Source: Paenibacillus sp. E222 (lineage in GTDB: Bacteria; Bacillota; Bacilli; Paenibacillales; Paenibacillaceae). From it: 64,000 nt of DNA. The DNA lies in the NCBI RefSeq assembly GCF_013401555.1, contig NZ_CP058552.1:6448001-6512000 (forward strand), read 5' to 3'. The notes under the pieces were generated by a model. That model saw only the letters and a list, made by a program, of their open reading frames with translations. It was not told the origin of the DNA and made no database searches. This document shows, in pieces, positions 7,563 to 17,722 of the stretch (position 1 is the first letter of the stretch; every line of letters begins with the position of its first letter). The position numbers and the translations under genes were made by a program.

Positions 7563-9122
7563 ATGGAATCGCACATTAATTCTTATATAACACTTGTAGC
7601 AACTTCAGCCGTGCTGAATGTTTTTCTGTGTTTATATACTTATGTTAGAAGAGCAGAGATCCCCAGTTCGAAAATATTCATTCTCTATACAGCAGCTTTG
7701 TCTGTTTACACCTTCGGCTACGCGATTGAACTTGCCAGCAGTACACTGGAGCAGATGAAATTCTGGACGGTTGTAGAATACATTGGTATGCCTTTCTCCG
7801 CCTCTCTCGGGCTGATGCTCATGATGCAATACACGGGTAAAAAGTTATCCAAAAAGGCTTCTGCGGCACTCTTTGTAATCCCTTCCATTACCTTGTTCAT
7901 GGTAGCAACAAATGATTTTCATCATCTTTTCTATAAAAGAGTATGGCTAAGAGAAGACAGTCCCGTCCCGCTGATGGATATTGCTATAGGGCAGTGGTAC
8001 GTTGTTCATGGTGCATTCACCTTTTCCTGTCTGTTATGTGCCTGCCTTATTCTCATCGGACAATGGCGACATACCAAAAAGATGTATCGTCGTCAGCTGC
8101 TCACCCTAATCACTTCACAGATTATTCCCATGGTAGCGGCCTTTCTGTATTTGCTTGGTCTCACCCCAGGTGGAATGGACCCCGTTCCGGTTCTCATGTG
8201 CGTTACATCCGCTATGTATATATGGGCTATTCTATCCTCCCGTCTGCTAACCATCGTACCTATTGCCAAGGATAGTATCTTTGAGAGTATGCGTGAAGGC
8301 GTTATCGTGCTGGATAGTTCCAATCGTCTCGTCGACTATAACCAATCTCTGCGTGATATGCTGCCAGAGCTTAATTTCAACATGGTGGGTCAACATCTGA
8401 ACGATATATGGCTTTCGCTTGCTGGCGAGACCTTTCCAGTGGAATACGGCCGAGAAGGTCTGCAAACCGATCTGTACTGGCAATTGAACGGAGAGACCGT
8501 CTGTTATCAGGTCAGAACCTCTTATGTCTATAACAAAGAAGGACAAGCCGTTGGCACTCTAATTATGCTAATTGATATTACAGAGCAACGTTTCCTCCAA
8601 GAACAGTTAAAGCAACTGGCTTACTTCGATGGTCTCACTAAAATATATAACCGTACGCAGTTCCTGCTCAGAGGTCGAGAGATACTGAGTGAAGCCCAGC
8701 TTAATCTGCAACCTGCGGCCTTTATATTATTTGATATTGATCATTTCAAACGAATTAATGACACCTATGGACATGACGTTGGGGATCAGGCTATCATTCA
8801 TGTGGTCTCCGTATGTAATCGTTATTTGAACTCAGAGATGTTGTTTGCACGGTATGGAGGAGAGGAGTTTGTGATCGCGGTTCCCAATGCCTCCCTCCAA
8901 GATGGTGAGCAGCTCGCCGAGAAGTTACGTGTGGCTTTGTTGAATGACCCGCTGGAGGTACAGGGTACTCGTATTCCTCTCACTTCAAGCTTCGGAGTGG
9001 CACAATATAATGGAGGGTCCGATTCTCTGGAATCCTTGCTGCGCGATGCCGATACGGCACTATATGAGTCCAAGCGTAATGGTCGTAACACCGTATTTAC
9101 CCACGCTGTCAGCCTAAGTTAA
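7563..9122 (+). CDS. membrane-bound diguanylate cyclase (7TM sensor, PAS, GGDEF)
   Basis: This predicted c-di-GMP synthase has 519 residues. The N-terminal ~225 residues form about seven membrane helices like the 7TM sensor domain of some histidine kinases. A PAS-like segment (about 235-345) follows, then a GGDEF domain with 'DIDHFKRINDTYGHDVGD' and active-site 'RYGGEEF' near residue 430, so catalysis is expected. No RxxD inhibitory site is seen before the active site. The ATG at 7563 is preferred because GGAG lies 9 bases upstream, whereas the in-frame ATG at 7548 has no ribosome binding site. Two HD-GYP phosphodiesterase genes later in the window could oppose it. Confidence 0.9.
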   Translation: MESHINSYITLVATSAVLNVFLCLYTYVRRAEIPSSKIFILYTAALSVYTFGYAIELASSTLEQMKFWTVVEYIGMPFSASLGLMLMMQYTGKKLSKKASAALFVIPSITLFMVATNDFHHLFYKRVWLREDSPVPLMDIAIGQWYVVHGAFTFSCLLCACLILIGQWRHTKKMYRRQLLTLITSQIIPMVAAFLYLLGLTPGGMDPVPVLMCVTSAMYIWAILSSRLLTIVPIAKDSIFESMREGVIVLDSSNRLVDYNQSLRDMLPELNFNMVGQHLNDIWLSLAGETFPVEYGREGLQTDLYWQLNGETVCYQVRTSYVYNKEGQAVGTLIMLIDITEQRFLQEQLKQLAYFDGLTKIYNRTQFLLRGREILSEAQLNLQPAAFILFDIDHFKRINDTYGHDVGDQAIIHVVSVCNRYLNSEMLFARYGGEEFVIAVPNASLQDGEQLAEKLRVALLNDPLEVQGTRIPLTSSFGVAQYNGGSDSLESLLRDADTALYESKRNGRNTVFTHAVSLS

Positions 9123-9220
9123 CAGAATGTAATGTATAACGAAGTGCGCCCATATATGCCGTTAGTTCAACACCACACACCTTGCTTCTTGTCAGACATT
9201 ATGCCAAAACCGTGCGAACA

Positions 9221-9250
9221 AAAATAGACAGCCTCTGGGCTGTCTATTTC
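9221..9250. terminator. bidirectional terminator between convergent genes
   Basis: A perfect 9-bp stem, TAGACAGCC against GGCTGTCTA with a 4-base loop, is flanked by A-run and T-run. It sits between the diguanylate cyclase gene and the convergent membrane-protein gene. Confidence 0.8.
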
Positions 9251-9351
9251 ACTACCGTTCAAGACCTTACTTACTTATCCAGCTTGTCCCATACGTTTGA
9301 AGTGCAAACGCTTTAAGTTAAGCTGGCCATAAAACTTGTTCGCAGCTGTTA

Positions 9352-9777
9352 TTAGATTACCTGGTTGTTCACCATCAGATATACCATAATGAGCAGGAAT
9401 ACAGCCAGCAATGTGCTGAACGTACGAATCTTGCTCTGCTCTGCACTGACGTCACGATTGCTTTTCACAGCCTCTGATGCCAAACGTAACGGTTTACCCA
9501 TAATGCCACCAATTGCTGCGATAGCCAGCAACAGTACCACTACTACGCCCATCCACAGGTAGGAATACTCACCCTTGGTCATCAAATAACCACCCGTAAG
9601 AAGCTGAATCACAAGTCCGTACTGTGCGATACGGTTCAACGAACGGAGCGATGCAAATGCTCCCTCTTGAGCGGCAGCACTCAAGGTGCGGATTTTGCCA
9701 ACTACGAATGGCAAGATCAGATAGAAGCCCATCGCCAGTGCTCCAATAATATGGAGCAAATACATAATCATTGTCAA
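9352..9777 (-). CDS. hypothetical four-helix membrane protein
   Basis: A small integral membrane protein of about 141 residues with four hydrophobic helices and a charged loop 'SEAVKSNRDVSAEQSKIRTF' before the last helix. I do not recognise a named family. The only good ribosome binding site, AGGAGG at 9787-9792, lies 9 bases before a TTG at 9777. An ATG at 9786 directly abuts it and is unlikely, and an ATG at 9771 is also possible. It lies downstream of the mdh gene in the same direction but beyond mdh's terminator, so it is probably separate. Confidence 0.65.
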   Translation of the reverse strand: MTMIMYLLHIIGALAMGFYLILPFVVGKIRTLSAAAQEGAFASLRSLNRIAQYGLVIQLLTGGYLMTKGEYSYLWMGVVVVLLLAIAAIGGIMGKPLRLASEAVKSNRDVSAEQSKIRTFSTLLAVFLLIMVYLMVNNQVI

Positions 9778-9857
9778 AATGTCCATCCTCCTCAGAAATT
9801 TCAATCAGTGTGCTATACATCACATCTCATTATACTGGGGAACTTATCCAAAGAAAA

Positions 9858-9886
9858 GAAAACCTCCGGATGATCCGAAGGTTTTC
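9858..9886 (-). terminator. terminator of the citZ-icd-mdh operon
   Basis: AAAACCT pairs with AGGTTTT and CGGAT with ATCCG around a short loop, with a T-rich tail on the minus strand about 30 bases after the mdh stop. Confidence 0.8.
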
Positions 9887-9917
9887 TGTCTGTTCCTGTC
9901 AAAAAGTTTTCAAACTT

Positions 9918-10859
9918 TTACAGGTTCACTACTGAAATGACGTTACGAACCGAATCCGCAGATTTGTCGAGTCCTGCTTTTTCCTCAGCAGTCAGTTCCA
10001 GTTCAAATATTTTTTCAATTCCGTTACCACCCAAAATGGTTGGCACACCAAGGAACAAGTCATTGTAGCCATATTCCCCTTCAAGGTAAGCAATAACCGG
10101 AATGATTCGTTTTTTGTCTTTCAAAATGGCTTCGGTCATTTGCACCAATGAAGCTGCTGGTGCATAATATGCGCTGCCGTTACCGAGCAGGTTCACGATC
10201 TCACCGCCGCCAACACGTGTGCGTTGTACGATGGCTTCAATGCGCTCTGCCGGGATGAGGGTATCGATTGGAATACCGCCAACGCTGGAATAACGAACGA
10301 GTGGTACCATATCGTCTCCGTGACCGCCAAGAACGAATCCACGGACGTCTTCAACCGATACATTCAGCTCTTGTGCAATGAATGTACAATAACGTGCAGT
10401 ATCCAGTACACCGGACTGACCGATTACGCGGTTTTTAGGAAAACCAAGCGTCTGATAAGCTGCATATGTCATTGCATCTACCGGGTTGCTTAGAATAATG
10501 ACGATGGAATCAGGGCAATATTTTTTCACATTTTCACAAACAGACTTTACGATCCCTGCATTCGTGTTGACCAGATCATCACGGCTCATACCCGGTTTAC
10601 GGGCAATACCTGCCGTAATAATAACAATCTCCGAACCTGCAGTATCCTCGTAGTTGGAAGTACCAACGATATTGCTATCGAAGCCCTGAACAGGACTAGC
10701 TTCCCACATGTCGAGCGCTTTACCTTTAGTCGGGTTTTCCAATTGTGGAATATCAACCAGAATAACATCCCCGAGTTCTTTTTGGGCAAGCATCAAAGCC
10801 GTTGTAGCTCCGGTAAATCCGGCGCCGACTACTGTGATTTTTTTGCGCTGAATAGTCAC
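9918..10859 (-). CDS. mdh: malate dehydrogenase
   Basis: Catalyses NAD-dependent oxidation of malate to oxaloacetate, the last TCA step. The 313 residues carry the glycine loop '[12 protein letters not shown]', Asp ending the second strand ('ILVDIP') for NAD preference, substrate Arg in '[11 protein letters not shown]', '[10 protein letters not shown]' and catalytic His in '[10 protein letters not shown]'. This is the LDH-like MDH form of Bacillus. The start is GTG with GGGGAG about 9 bases upstream. It follows icd after only 15 bases, so citZ-icd-mdh is an operon as in B. subtilis. Confidence 0.97.
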   Translation of the reverse strand: MTIQRKKITVVGAGFTGATTALMLAQKELGDVILVDIPQLENPTKGKALDMWEASPVQGFDSNIVGTSNYEDTAGSEIVIITAGIARKPGMSRDDLVNTNAGIVKSVCENVKKYCPDSIVIILSNPVDAMTYAAYQTLGFPKNRVIGQSGVLDTARYCTFIAQELNVSVEDVRGFVLGGHGDDMVPLVRYSSVGGIPIDTLIPAERIEAIVQRTRVGGGEIVNLLGNGSAYYAPAASLVQMTEAILKDKKRIIPVIAYLEGEYGYNDLFLGVPTILGGNGIEKIFELELTAEEKAGLDKSADSVRNVISVVNL

Positions 10860-10874
10860 GATTCACATCTCCCC

Positions 10875-12167
10875 TTACAGGTTTTTAATGATTTGATCAG
10901 CAAATTCAGAACATTTCACTTCAGTAGCGCCGTCCATCAGACGTGCAAAGTCATAAGTTACTGTTTTATTGTTAATGGATGTTTCCATCCCTTTGTAGAT
11001 CAGGTTAGCCGCTTCTTGCCAGCCCAAGTGCTCAAGCAACATAACGCCAGACAGAATAACGGAACCAGGGTTCACGACATCTTTGTCAGCATATTTAGGC
11101 GCAGTACCGTGAGTAGCTTCGAAGATAGCATGTCCTGTTACATAGTTGATGTTCGCTCCTGGAGCGATACCAATTCCACCAACTTGTGCAGCCAGTGCAT
11201 CGGACAGATAGTCACCGTTCAGGTTCAACGTTGCGATTACATCGAATTCGCCTGGACGAGTCAGTACTTGTTGCAGAGCGATATCGGCAATAGCATCTTT
11301 CACAATGATTTTGCCAGCATCTTCAGCTGCTTTTTGAGCTGCATTAGCTGCATCCGTACCGTCTTTTTCTTTAATAATATCGTATTGTGCCCAAGTGAAC
11401 ACTTTATTAGCGAACTCTTCTTCAGCAACTTCATAACCCCAGTTTTTGAAGGCACCTTCAGTAAATTTCATGATATTGCCTTTGTGTACCAAAGTAACGC
11501 TCTTACGGTTGTGATCGATGGCATATTGTACTGCTGCACGTACCAAACGTTTGGAACCTTCAGAGGAAACTGGCTTGATACCGATACCTGAAGTTTCAGG
11601 GAAACGGATTTTGTTTACGCCCATTTCCTGTTGCAGGAACTGGATTACTTTTTTCACTTCTTCGGAACCTTCTGCATACTCGATACCCGCATAGATATCT
11701 TCCGTATTTTCACGGAAAATGACCATGTCTACCAGCTCAGGACGTTTAACCGGAGAAGGTACACCATCGAAGTAGCGAACAGGACGCAAGCAAGTGTACA
11801 GATCCAGTTCTTGACGCAGGGCTACGTTCAGGGAACGAATACCGCCGCCGATTGGCGTAGTCAATGGTCCTTTGATCGCTACGATATACTCACGGATGGC
11901 TTCCAGTGTATCATTCGGCAACCACTCACCGTATGTATCGAATGCTTTTTGTCCAGCAAACACTTCATACCATGCGATTTTTTTGTTGCCGTCATATGCT
12001 TTTTCAACAGCTGCATCCAATACACGTTTGGAAGCTTTCCAGATGTCGCGGCCTGTACCGTCACCTTCAATAAATGGAATGATCGGGTTATTAGGTACTT
12101 GCAGTGTACCGTTATCAATTTGAATTTTTTCGCCTTCAGTTGGGTGAGCAAATTTTTCTAATTTCAT
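10875..12167 (-). CDS. icd: isocitrate dehydrogenase (NADP+)
   Basis: Oxidative decarboxylation of isocitrate to 2-oxoglutarate. The 430-residue protein has the phosphorylatable Ser and substrate Arg region '[20 protein letters not shown]', '[12 protein letters not shown]', metal-binding Asp residues around '[20 protein letters not shown]', and the NADP-site stretch '[16 protein letters not shown]'. AGGAGG lies 10 bases before the ATG at 12167; an upstream in-frame extension lacks a ribosome binding site. It is the middle gene of citZ-icd-mdh, with 149 bases to citZ. Confidence 0.97.
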   Translation of the reverse strand: MKLEKFAHPTEGEKIQIDNGTLQVPNNPIIPFIEGDGTGRDIWKASKRVLDAAVEKAYDGNKKIAWYEVFAGQKAFDTYGEWLPNDTLEAIREYIVAIKGPLTTPIGGGIRSLNVALRQELDLYTCLRPVRYFDGVPSPVKRPELVDMVIFRENTEDIYAGIEYAEGSEEVKKVIQFLQQEMGVNKIRFPETSGIGIKPVSSEGSKRLVRAAVQYAIDHNRKSVTLVHKGNIMKFTEGAFKNWGYEVAEEEFANKVFTWAQYDIIKEKDGTDAANAAQKAAEDAGKIIVKDAIADIALQQVLTRPGEFDVIATLNLNGDYLSDALAAQVGGIGIAPGANINYVTGHAIFEATHGTAPKYADKDVVNPGSVILSGVMLLEHLGWQEAANLIYKGMETSINNKTVTYDFARLMDGATEVKCSEFADQIIKNL

Positions 12168-12316
12168 TCGTATAATTCCTCCTTGGGTTTCGTAGATGCA
12201 GTATGATAACACACCGCTTGTCTTATTGGAGGAAGGGTTATGAACGTGCTGCTAGTATTAGCCAACAGGTTCCCCCCTTCACCCCGTCCTTGTTTATTAT
12301 ACTGGTTTTGATGCCA

Positions 12317-13429
12317 TTAGCGAAGTTCAATTGAAACGTACTTCTGATCTGTTGGGCCTGTGTACTCGGCACGCGGACGAATAATACGGTTATCCGCAAG
12401 CTGTTCCAGAATATGAGCAGTCCAACCTGATACCCGGCTAATCGCAAAGATCGGTGTAAACAGTACCTCTTCAATACCCAATTGGGTATATACAGAAGCG
12501 GAATAGAAATCTACATTTGGCTTCAGACCTTTTTGTCCTGTCACCAGTTCCTCGATCTTCACTGACATTTCATACAGGCGTGTATCGTTGTTCATTTCGC
12601 CCAGTTCCTTGGACATCTTTTGCAGATGTTTCGCACGCGGATCTCCATTTTTGTAGACACGGTGTCCAAAGCCCATGATCTTCTCACGGTTGTTCAATTT
12701 TTCTTGAATAGCTGCTTCCAGACGATCAGGTGTACCAATCTCATTCAGCATTTTCATAACGGCTTCGTTCGCACCGCCATGCAATGGTCCCTTCAATGCG
12801 CCAATCGCAGAAGTTACTCCCGAATAGATGTCAGACAGCGTAGCTACGGTTACACGTGCTGCAAATGTAGAAGCGTTCAACTCATGATCCGCATGCAGGA
12901 CAAGCGCTTGATCAAGAGCTTTAACAGCGGTCTCAGCTGGTTGTTCTCCAGTCATCATATATAAAAAGTTTTCTGCGATGGAAGCGCCTTCTTTTGGAGC
13001 CACAGGTTCCTTGCCCTGACGGATACGGGCTATGGCTGCCACAATGGTTGGCAACTGCGCTTGCAGCTTAACCGCTTTGTTCTCATTCGCTTCCGCTGTC
13101 ATCTCGTCAGCCTGCTCATCGTACAGAGCCAGTGCGGATACCGCGGAACGCAGTGCTGCCATGGTACTCATGTTTTTCGGATACAATTGGATTTGTGCAA
13201 TCAACTCGCTCGGAATCGGCGCGTAATCGCTCAGGCTTTTGCGAAGGGATTTCAGTTCATCCGTAGTTGGCAATTTACCAAACCACAGCAAATACGCAAC
13301 TTCTTCAAAGCTTGCATGTTCTGCCAGATCGTCAATATCGTAACCACGGTATGTGAGCACACCGTCTACAATGGAGCTGATCGAAGAGGTTGTTGCAACG
13401 ATGCCTTCCAGACCTTTGGTAGCTGTCAT
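12317..13429 (-). CDS. citZ: citrate synthase
   Basis: Condenses acetyl-CoA and oxaloacetate to citrate. The 370 residues are typical of the short dimeric Gram-positive form. Catalytic residues are seen in 'LHADHELNAST' (first His), 'GPLHGGANEAVM' (second His) and 'VDFYSASVYTQLGI' (Asp), with 'GFGHRVYKNGDPRAKHL' for CoA/citrate binding. AAAGGAG precedes the ATG. It is the first gene of the TCA operon and is divergent from ytvI across 487 bases. Confidence 0.97.
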   Translation of the reverse strand: MTATKGLEGIVATTSSISSIVDGVLTYRGYDIDDLAEHASFEEVAYLLWFGKLPTTDELKSLRKSLSDYAPIPSELIAQIQLYPKNMSTMAALRSAVSALALYDEQADEMTAEANENKAVKLQAQLPTIVAAIARIRQGKEPVAPKEGASIAENFLYMMTGEQPAETAVKALDQALVLHADHELNASTFAARVTVATLSDIYSGVTSAIGALKGPLHGGANEAVMKMLNEIGTPDRLEAAIQEKLNNREKIMGFGHRVYKNGDPRAKHLQKMSKELGEMNNDTRLYEMSVKIEELVTGQKGLKPNVDFYSASVYTQLGIEEVLFTPIFAISRVSGWTAHILEQLADNRIIRPRAEYTGPTDQKYVSIELR

Positions 13430-13916
13430 ATTACATCTCTCCTTTAATAAACGAAATCAAGAACCCATCCAGAGTGTCATCTACGTGCTTAAAACGCACT
13501 CGTCCTTCTTTTGTAACCATTTACATTTTAAAATTAATAAATACCTCAATATCCGGTTTTCATATCTGTCAATCGGTATTTCCTTCTCTCATCATACTGG
13601 ATTTTGTCGTTTATGTGAACATGATGCGAGGTCATCCGCACATCAAACTTCTTTATCAGACCGATAAAGCATTTTTGAAAACCTTTACAAAAACAAGGTT
13701 GACATTTTATTCTTTTTATATAAATCCATGCTATTAATCAAGTTTTTATTGCTATATTTTGTGAATATGAGGCATACTCTAGGCAAAAGAAAAGATATCA
13801 TTCGACGACATCCTAGCGTTTCAAATCAGTGTATTTGCTCTATATTAACTAGATAGCTTCCTGTGTTTCCTTCATGGTTTATAGGTAGCTTGAAATGGAA
13901 TAAGGAGAGTTGATGC
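13430..13916. other. divergent regulatory region between citZ and ytvI
   Basis: 487 AT-rich bases without a credible gene. On the plus strand TTGACA at 13699-13704 followed by TATAAA-like sequence could be a -35/-10 pair for ytvI, although spacing is short. At 13674-13687 a sequence agrees with the catabolite-responsive element consensus except for one central base (CC instead of CG), which might concern citZ. I could not find a convincing CcpC box. Confidence 0.4.
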
Positions 13917-15035
13917 TTGGATAGAATCATAATAAAACGTCTGCTGCGCGGCTTATGGGTGATTATCGCGACCATACTCATTGCTGTTGCCATATACCTG
14001 CTGTTCCCGCTGTTATATCCTTTTGCCATTGCCTGGGTTATCGCCTATGCGATGAATCCTCTGGTAAAGTTGCTTCAATACAAGGCACGATTTCCTCGCT
14101 GGCTGGCTGTAACCTTATCACTAATCATTTATTTCGGGGCCATTGTTGTCGTATTGTCCGCTGCGGTAACCCGTATGGTAAAGGAAGTCATTTCACTAAC
14201 GACGAGCTTCGACCTTCATGTCGATGAGATTAAGGCTACGTTCGTCCGCTGGACCCAGAATGACACGATTCAGAGTTTAATTGGACAGATTAATGAATTT
14301 TACAAGGAAAATCCCAACTATCAGGAGACGATTAACAGCAATATTAGCAAAACAACCGAAACGGTAGGTACAGCAGTAACGGATCTGGTCACCGGATTTT
14401 TCAACATGATCCTGAATCTGCTCACTTCTCTACCCAACATGGGAGCCGTATTAATCGTGGTTTTGCTCTCCGCTTTTTTTATCAGCAAAAGCTGGAACAG
14501 ACACAGCATTACTGTATCAGGCTGGGTACCTTCATCCATTCGCAAACCGATTACCGACATATGGAATGATCTCAAAAAAGCACTGTTCGGTTATGCACGA
14601 GCCCAGTTGATTATGATCTCCATCACCGCATTATTTGTCATGATTGGATTGCTTGTGCTCCAGGTTAAATCTGCCTTCACGATTGCTTTGCTCATCGGTC
14701 TAGTAGATCTGCTCCCTTATCTCGGCGTTGGCCTCGTGATGGTTCCTTGGGCAGCGTACCTGCTTATGAACGGAGAACTGTACCTGGGGATCGGCATCAG
14801 TATTGTATATCTGATTGTGCTGATTGCTCGCCAAATCATTGAACCCAAAGTGCTTGCCAGCAGTGTCGGCTTGGACCCTCTCGCCACACTGGTTGGCATG
14901 TTTGTGGGATTGAAATTGTTTGGTGTACTCGGTTTGATCATTGGCCCTGTCAGCCTCGTTATCCTTGATGCATTCAATCGAGCGAACGTGTTCCGTGATC
15001 TCCGGACATATATTATTAACGGACGCGTCCGATAA
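13917..15035 (+). CDS. ytvI: YtvI-type sporulation membrane protein (AI-2E transporter family)
   Basis: A polytopic membrane protein of 372 residues with about seven or eight helices. It has the AI-2E/PerM family arrangement of two N-terminal helices, a soluble loop (about 85-155) and a C-terminal helical block with 'GLVDLLPYLGVGLVMVPWA' and 'ARQIIEPKVLASSVGLDPL'. In B. subtilis ytvI sits next to citZ with ytwI (fxsA-like), exactly as here, which supports the name. Start is TTG at 13917 with AAGGAGA about 9 bases upstream; a nearby ATG runs into a stop after three codons. Its transported substrate, if any, is unknown. Confidence 0.88.
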   Translation: MDRIIIKRLLRGLWVIIATILIAVAIYLLFPLLYPFAIAWVIAYAMNPLVKLLQYKARFPRWLAVTLSLIIYFGAIVVVLSAAVTRMVKEVISLTTSFDLHVDEIKATFVRWTQNDTIQSLIGQINEFYKENPNYQETINSNISKTTETVGTAVTDLVTGFFNMILNLLTSLPNMGAVLIVVLLSAFFISKSWNRHSITVSGWVPSSIRKPITDIWNDLKKALFGYARAQLIMISITALFVMIGLLVLQVKSAFTIALLIGLVDLLPYLGVGLVMVPWAAYLLMNGELYLGIGISIVYLIVLIARQIIEPKVLASSVGLDPLATLVGMFVGLKLFGVLGLIIGPVSLVILDAFNRANVFRDLRTYIINGRVR

Positions 15036-15076
15036 AATCATGACTTCTGTTCTCTGTCATGCGCATATAAACAAGT

Positions 15077-15126
15077 AAAAAAAGGCACCGCTCATCAGAC
15101 TGAATCTGGTGGAGGTGCCTTTCTTT
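15077..15126. terminator. bidirectional terminator between ytvI and fxsA
   Basis: AAAGGCACC pairs with GGTGCCTTT, with an A-run on one side and TTTCTTT on the other, so it can serve both convergent genes. Confidence 0.75.
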
Positions 15127-15144
15127 AACTGATGCTGGTATATC

Positions 15145-15546
15145 CTATTGTTTCGGGCCACGATAAAACTTAATACTTCCATTTCTCATTTTCTTCTCCA
15201 GCCAGCCCAGGAAGAATAGACGGTACACTGAACGTGTTACTGGAAACAACAGTGTAAATCCGATCAGATCTGTAATAAATCCCGGAATCAGCAGGAGGAA
15301 ACCACCGACAAAAATAAAAAGTCCATCTACCATTTTCCTTCCGGGCACTTTACCGCGCTCCATCTCGGATTTGGCATCGATAAGTACTTTTCGTCCTTCA
15401 AACTGCAACATGGCTATACCGATCAAGGACGTGAGAATCATGAGAAGCAAAGTCTTTCCGGCTCCAATCCAGTCACTCATAAGAATGAAACCAAACAGTT
15501 CAATCACCGGAATGATTAATAGCAGGGCCCACATCCATCTTCGCAT
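15145..15546 (-). CDS. fxsA: FxsA family membrane protein (YtwI)
   Basis: A 133-residue membrane protein with hydrophobic helices at about 5-25, 30-48 and 75-105 and the family stretch 'GGFLLLIPGFITDLIGFTLL' followed by a basic C-terminus. FxsA homologues were first known for suppressing exclusion of phage T7 by F plasmids; the cellular role is unclear. It ends convergently to ytvI and matches the B. subtilis ytwI-ytvI pairing in content though not in direction. The thioesterase gene upstream stops 7 bases away, so the two are probably co-transcribed. Confidence 0.88.
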   Translation of the reverse strand: MRRWMWALLLIIPVIELFGFILMSDWIGAGKTLLLMILTSLIGIAMLQFEGRKVLIDAKSEMERGKVPGRKMVDGLFIFVGGFLLLIPGFITDLIGFTLLFPVTRSVYRLFFLGWLEKKMRNGSIKFYRGPKQ

Positions 15547-15552
15547 TACGTA

Positions 15553-16059
15553 TTACCCCTTTCCTGAAAGCCACACTTTCTCAAGCGCGCTGTAGAGCTC
15601 AGAAGCTGCCTTATCCAGCCTGACTGGCTTCCAGTCCCCATTGACCCATACATGCTGGGTAGAGCCTGTAACCAATCGTTCACCAGGAAGGGACTCCTCA
15701 GATAACCATACTCGTTGCCCGTCGCCTATCTGCTCATTAAGGTCTGGAGTCATGCGCCTTATGTCATACTCATAGTTCAGTCGCAGACCACTAAACGCAG
15801 CAATACGGGTGAAAATGATGATGTCATCATCATACCGGGCAGGTTTATGATATTTCACATCCAGTCCGGTTACCGGAAGCAGTAACCCCTGTTCCTCCAT
15901 TTTACGATATGTATACCCCATTTGGCGAATCATCTCGGTTCGACCGATTTCAAACCAATTTAAATAGTTGGCGTGATAGACCACACCCATCTGATCACTT
16001 TCCTGATAACGCACGCGAAGGCGTGCCGTGTACCAACTGCCATTGCTTTGTTGCTGCAT
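15553..16059 (-). CDS. acyl-CoA thioesterase, 4-hydroxybenzoyl-CoA thioesterase (hotdog) family
   Basis: Predicted hydrolase of acyl-CoA or acyl-ACP thioesters. The 168-residue hotdog-fold protein shows the active-site segment 'VRYQESDQMGVVYHANYLNW' with the catalytic Asp near the start and the conserved 'ANYLNWFEIGRTE'. AAGGAGG 8 bases upstream decides for the ATG at 16059; the open frame extends about 32 codons further without support. It lies between pyk and fxsA, which is an insertion relative to the B. subtilis order. Substrate is unknown. Confidence 0.88.
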   Translation of the reverse strand: MQQQSNGSWYTARLRVRYQESDQMGVVYHANYLNWFEIGRTEMIRQMGYTYRKMEEQGLLLPVTGLDVKYHKPARYDDDIIIFTRIAAFSGLRLNYEYDIRRMTPDLNEQIGDGQRVWLSEESLPGERLVTGSTQHVWVNGDWKPVRLDKAASELYSALEKVWLSGKG

Positions 16060-16123
16060 GTTACCGGCCTCCTTCGATATACCCATTCTTACGTATCCAG
16101 CGGCGCTAAAGTGCCATAAAGAT

Positions 16124-16174
16124 GGAAAAAAAGCAACGGGACACAAACGCCCCATTGCTTCATTCCTGTTGCTT
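16124..16174 (-). terminator. intrinsic terminator of pyk
   Basis: On the minus strand AAGCAAC pairs with GTTGCTT, followed by a run of T. It lies just after the pyk stop codon and before the thioesterase gene. Confidence 0.7.
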
Positions 16175-16189
16175 CTCGTCCAAACACAA

Positions 16190-17617
16190 TTATGCGTTGT
16201 TTGGAATTTGGCTTACTTTGATCAGGTTCGTGGAACCGGAACGACCCAGAGGTACACCCGCTGTAATAACAACAAGGTCTCCTTCTTTTACAAGTCCGGA
16301 TTTCACGCCGCCTTCAATTGCATTTTCAAACAAAGCGTCAGTGGAATCAACAAGTCTTCCTTTGACTGGTGTTACACCCCAAGCCAGCGCAAGACGACGG
16401 GAAGTTCTGTCTTCCGTTGTCACCGCGATGATTGGAGATTCTGGACGATATTTAGAAATCATACGTGCTGTATGACCGGATTCAGTCGAAGTAATGATCG
16501 CTTTAGCGTTCAGATCTTGAGCTGACAGGGCAACAGATTGGCTGATTGCTTCAGTAACTGTTGTTTGTTGAGCAACACGTTGTTTCAGATACAGCTCTTG
16601 GTAAGGCAGAGCGGATTCTGCTTTTTCGGCAATACGGGACATTGTCAGAACGGATTCAACTGGGTATTTACCCGCAGCTGTCTCACCAGACAACATGATT
16701 GCATCTGTACCGTCGAAGATCGCATTAGCCACGTCACTTGCTTCCGCACGTGTTGGACGCGGGTTGCGCTGCATGGAATCCAGCATTTGTGTAGCTGTGA
16801 TAACCGGTTTGCCTGCAACGTTACATTTTTCGATCATGCGTTTTTGTACCAATGGTACTTCTTCCGCAGGAATCTCTACACCCAGGTCTCCACGAGCAAC
16901 CATCAGGCCGTCGGACACTTCAAGGATTTCATCGAGGTTGTCCACACCTTGTTGGTTCTCAATTTTGGAGATGATTTGGATATGTCCAGCATTGTGTTTT
17001 TCAAGCAATTCACGAATCTCAAGCACGTCGCTTGCTTTACGAACAAAAGAAGCCGCGATGAAATCGACACCTTGTTCGATACCAAATACGATATCGTTGG
17101 CATCTTTTTCAGTGATACCCGGCAGAGAAATGGCAACGCCCGGAACGTTAACACCTTTTTTGCTTTTGATCGTACCGCCGTTAACGATACGGCATTTGAT
17201 CTCGGTGCCTTGCACTTCCACCACAGTCAGTCCGATCAGACCGTCGTCGATCAGAATTGTAGATCCCGGTTCAACATCACTCGGAAGATCTGCATACGTA
17301 ATGGAGAGACGTTCTTTGGTGCCCAGAATTTCTTCTGTTGTCAAAGTGATGTACTCGTCTTGAACCAATTCGATTGGCTCCACTTCGAGTTTACCTGTCC
17401 GAATTTCCGGTCCTTTGGTGTCCAGCAAGATCGCTACTGTCTTGTTCAGCTCTTCGCATGCTTGGCGAATTGCTGTGATCCGTCCGCCGTGCTCATCGAA
17501 ATCACCGTGGGAGAAGTTCAAACGGGCCACATTCATACCGGCCATAATCAATTTTTTGGTATTCTCCAATGATTCACTGGATGGACCAATCGTACATACA
17601 ATCTTTGTTTTGCGCAT
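16190..17617 (-). CDS. pyk: pyruvate kinase
   Basis: Transfers phosphate from phosphoenolpyruvate to ADP in the last glycolytic step. The 475 residues carry '[14 protein letters not shown]', '[10 protein letters not shown]', '[12 protein letters not shown]', the catalytic Lys and metal site around '[13 protein letters not shown]', the signature '[12 protein letters not shown]' and 'TATQMLDSM'. The C-terminal effector domain ends at 'SQIPNNA', so the extra PEP-utiliser-like tail known from B. subtilis and Geobacillus Pyk (about 585 residues) is absent. CGGAGG precedes the ATG. The gene follows accA by 105 bases without pfkA. Confidence 0.97.
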   Translation of the reverse strand: MRKTKIVCTIGPSSESLENTKKLIMAGMNVARLNFSHGDFDEHGGRITAIRQACEELNKTVAILLDTKGPEIRTGKLEVEPIELVQDEYITLTTEEILGTKERLSITYADLPSDVEPGSTILIDDGLIGLTVVEVQGTEIKCRIVNGGTIKSKKGVNVPGVAISLPGITEKDANDIVFGIEQGVDFIAASFVRKASDVLEIRELLEKHNAGHIQIISKIENQQGVDNLDEILEVSDGLMVARGDLGVEIPAEEVPLVQKRMIEKCNVAGKPVITATQMLDSMQRNPRPTRAEASDVANAIFDGTDAIMLSGETAAGKYPVESVLTMSRIAEKAESALPYQELYLKQRVAQQTTVTEAISQSVALSAQDLNAKAIITSTESGHTARMISKYRPESPIIAVTTEDRTSRRLALAWGVTPVKGRLVDSTDALFENAIEGGVKSGLVKEGDLVVITAGVPLGRSGSTNLIKVSQIPNNA

Positions 17618-17722
17618 TTTGGGTTTCCTCCGATTTTAAAGGTCTATCTTTTTATCTCTTTTTCTTTTTCCAACTATTAAATTTACTATACTTTGGCTCA
17701 TTTGTATAGGAAATTCGTCACA

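Noticed and set aside
9117..9140. PhoP-box-like TTAAC...TGTAA at the end of the diguanylate cyclase gene
   Set aside because: Overlaps the stop codon, has no -10 at the expected distance and no gene in the matching direction.
10743..11591. Long plus-strand open frame opposite mdh and icd
   Set aside because: Antisense shadow of two clear TCA genes, with unlikely composition.
13674..13687. Catabolite-responsive element before citZ
   Set aside because: Differs from the consensus at the invariant central CG and lies about 245 bases from citZ; kept only as a remark in the region entry.
16538..17572. Long plus-strand open frame opposite pyk
   Set aside because: It mirrors the codon pattern of a well conserved gene on the other strand, is Cys/Phe-rich and has no ribosome binding site.
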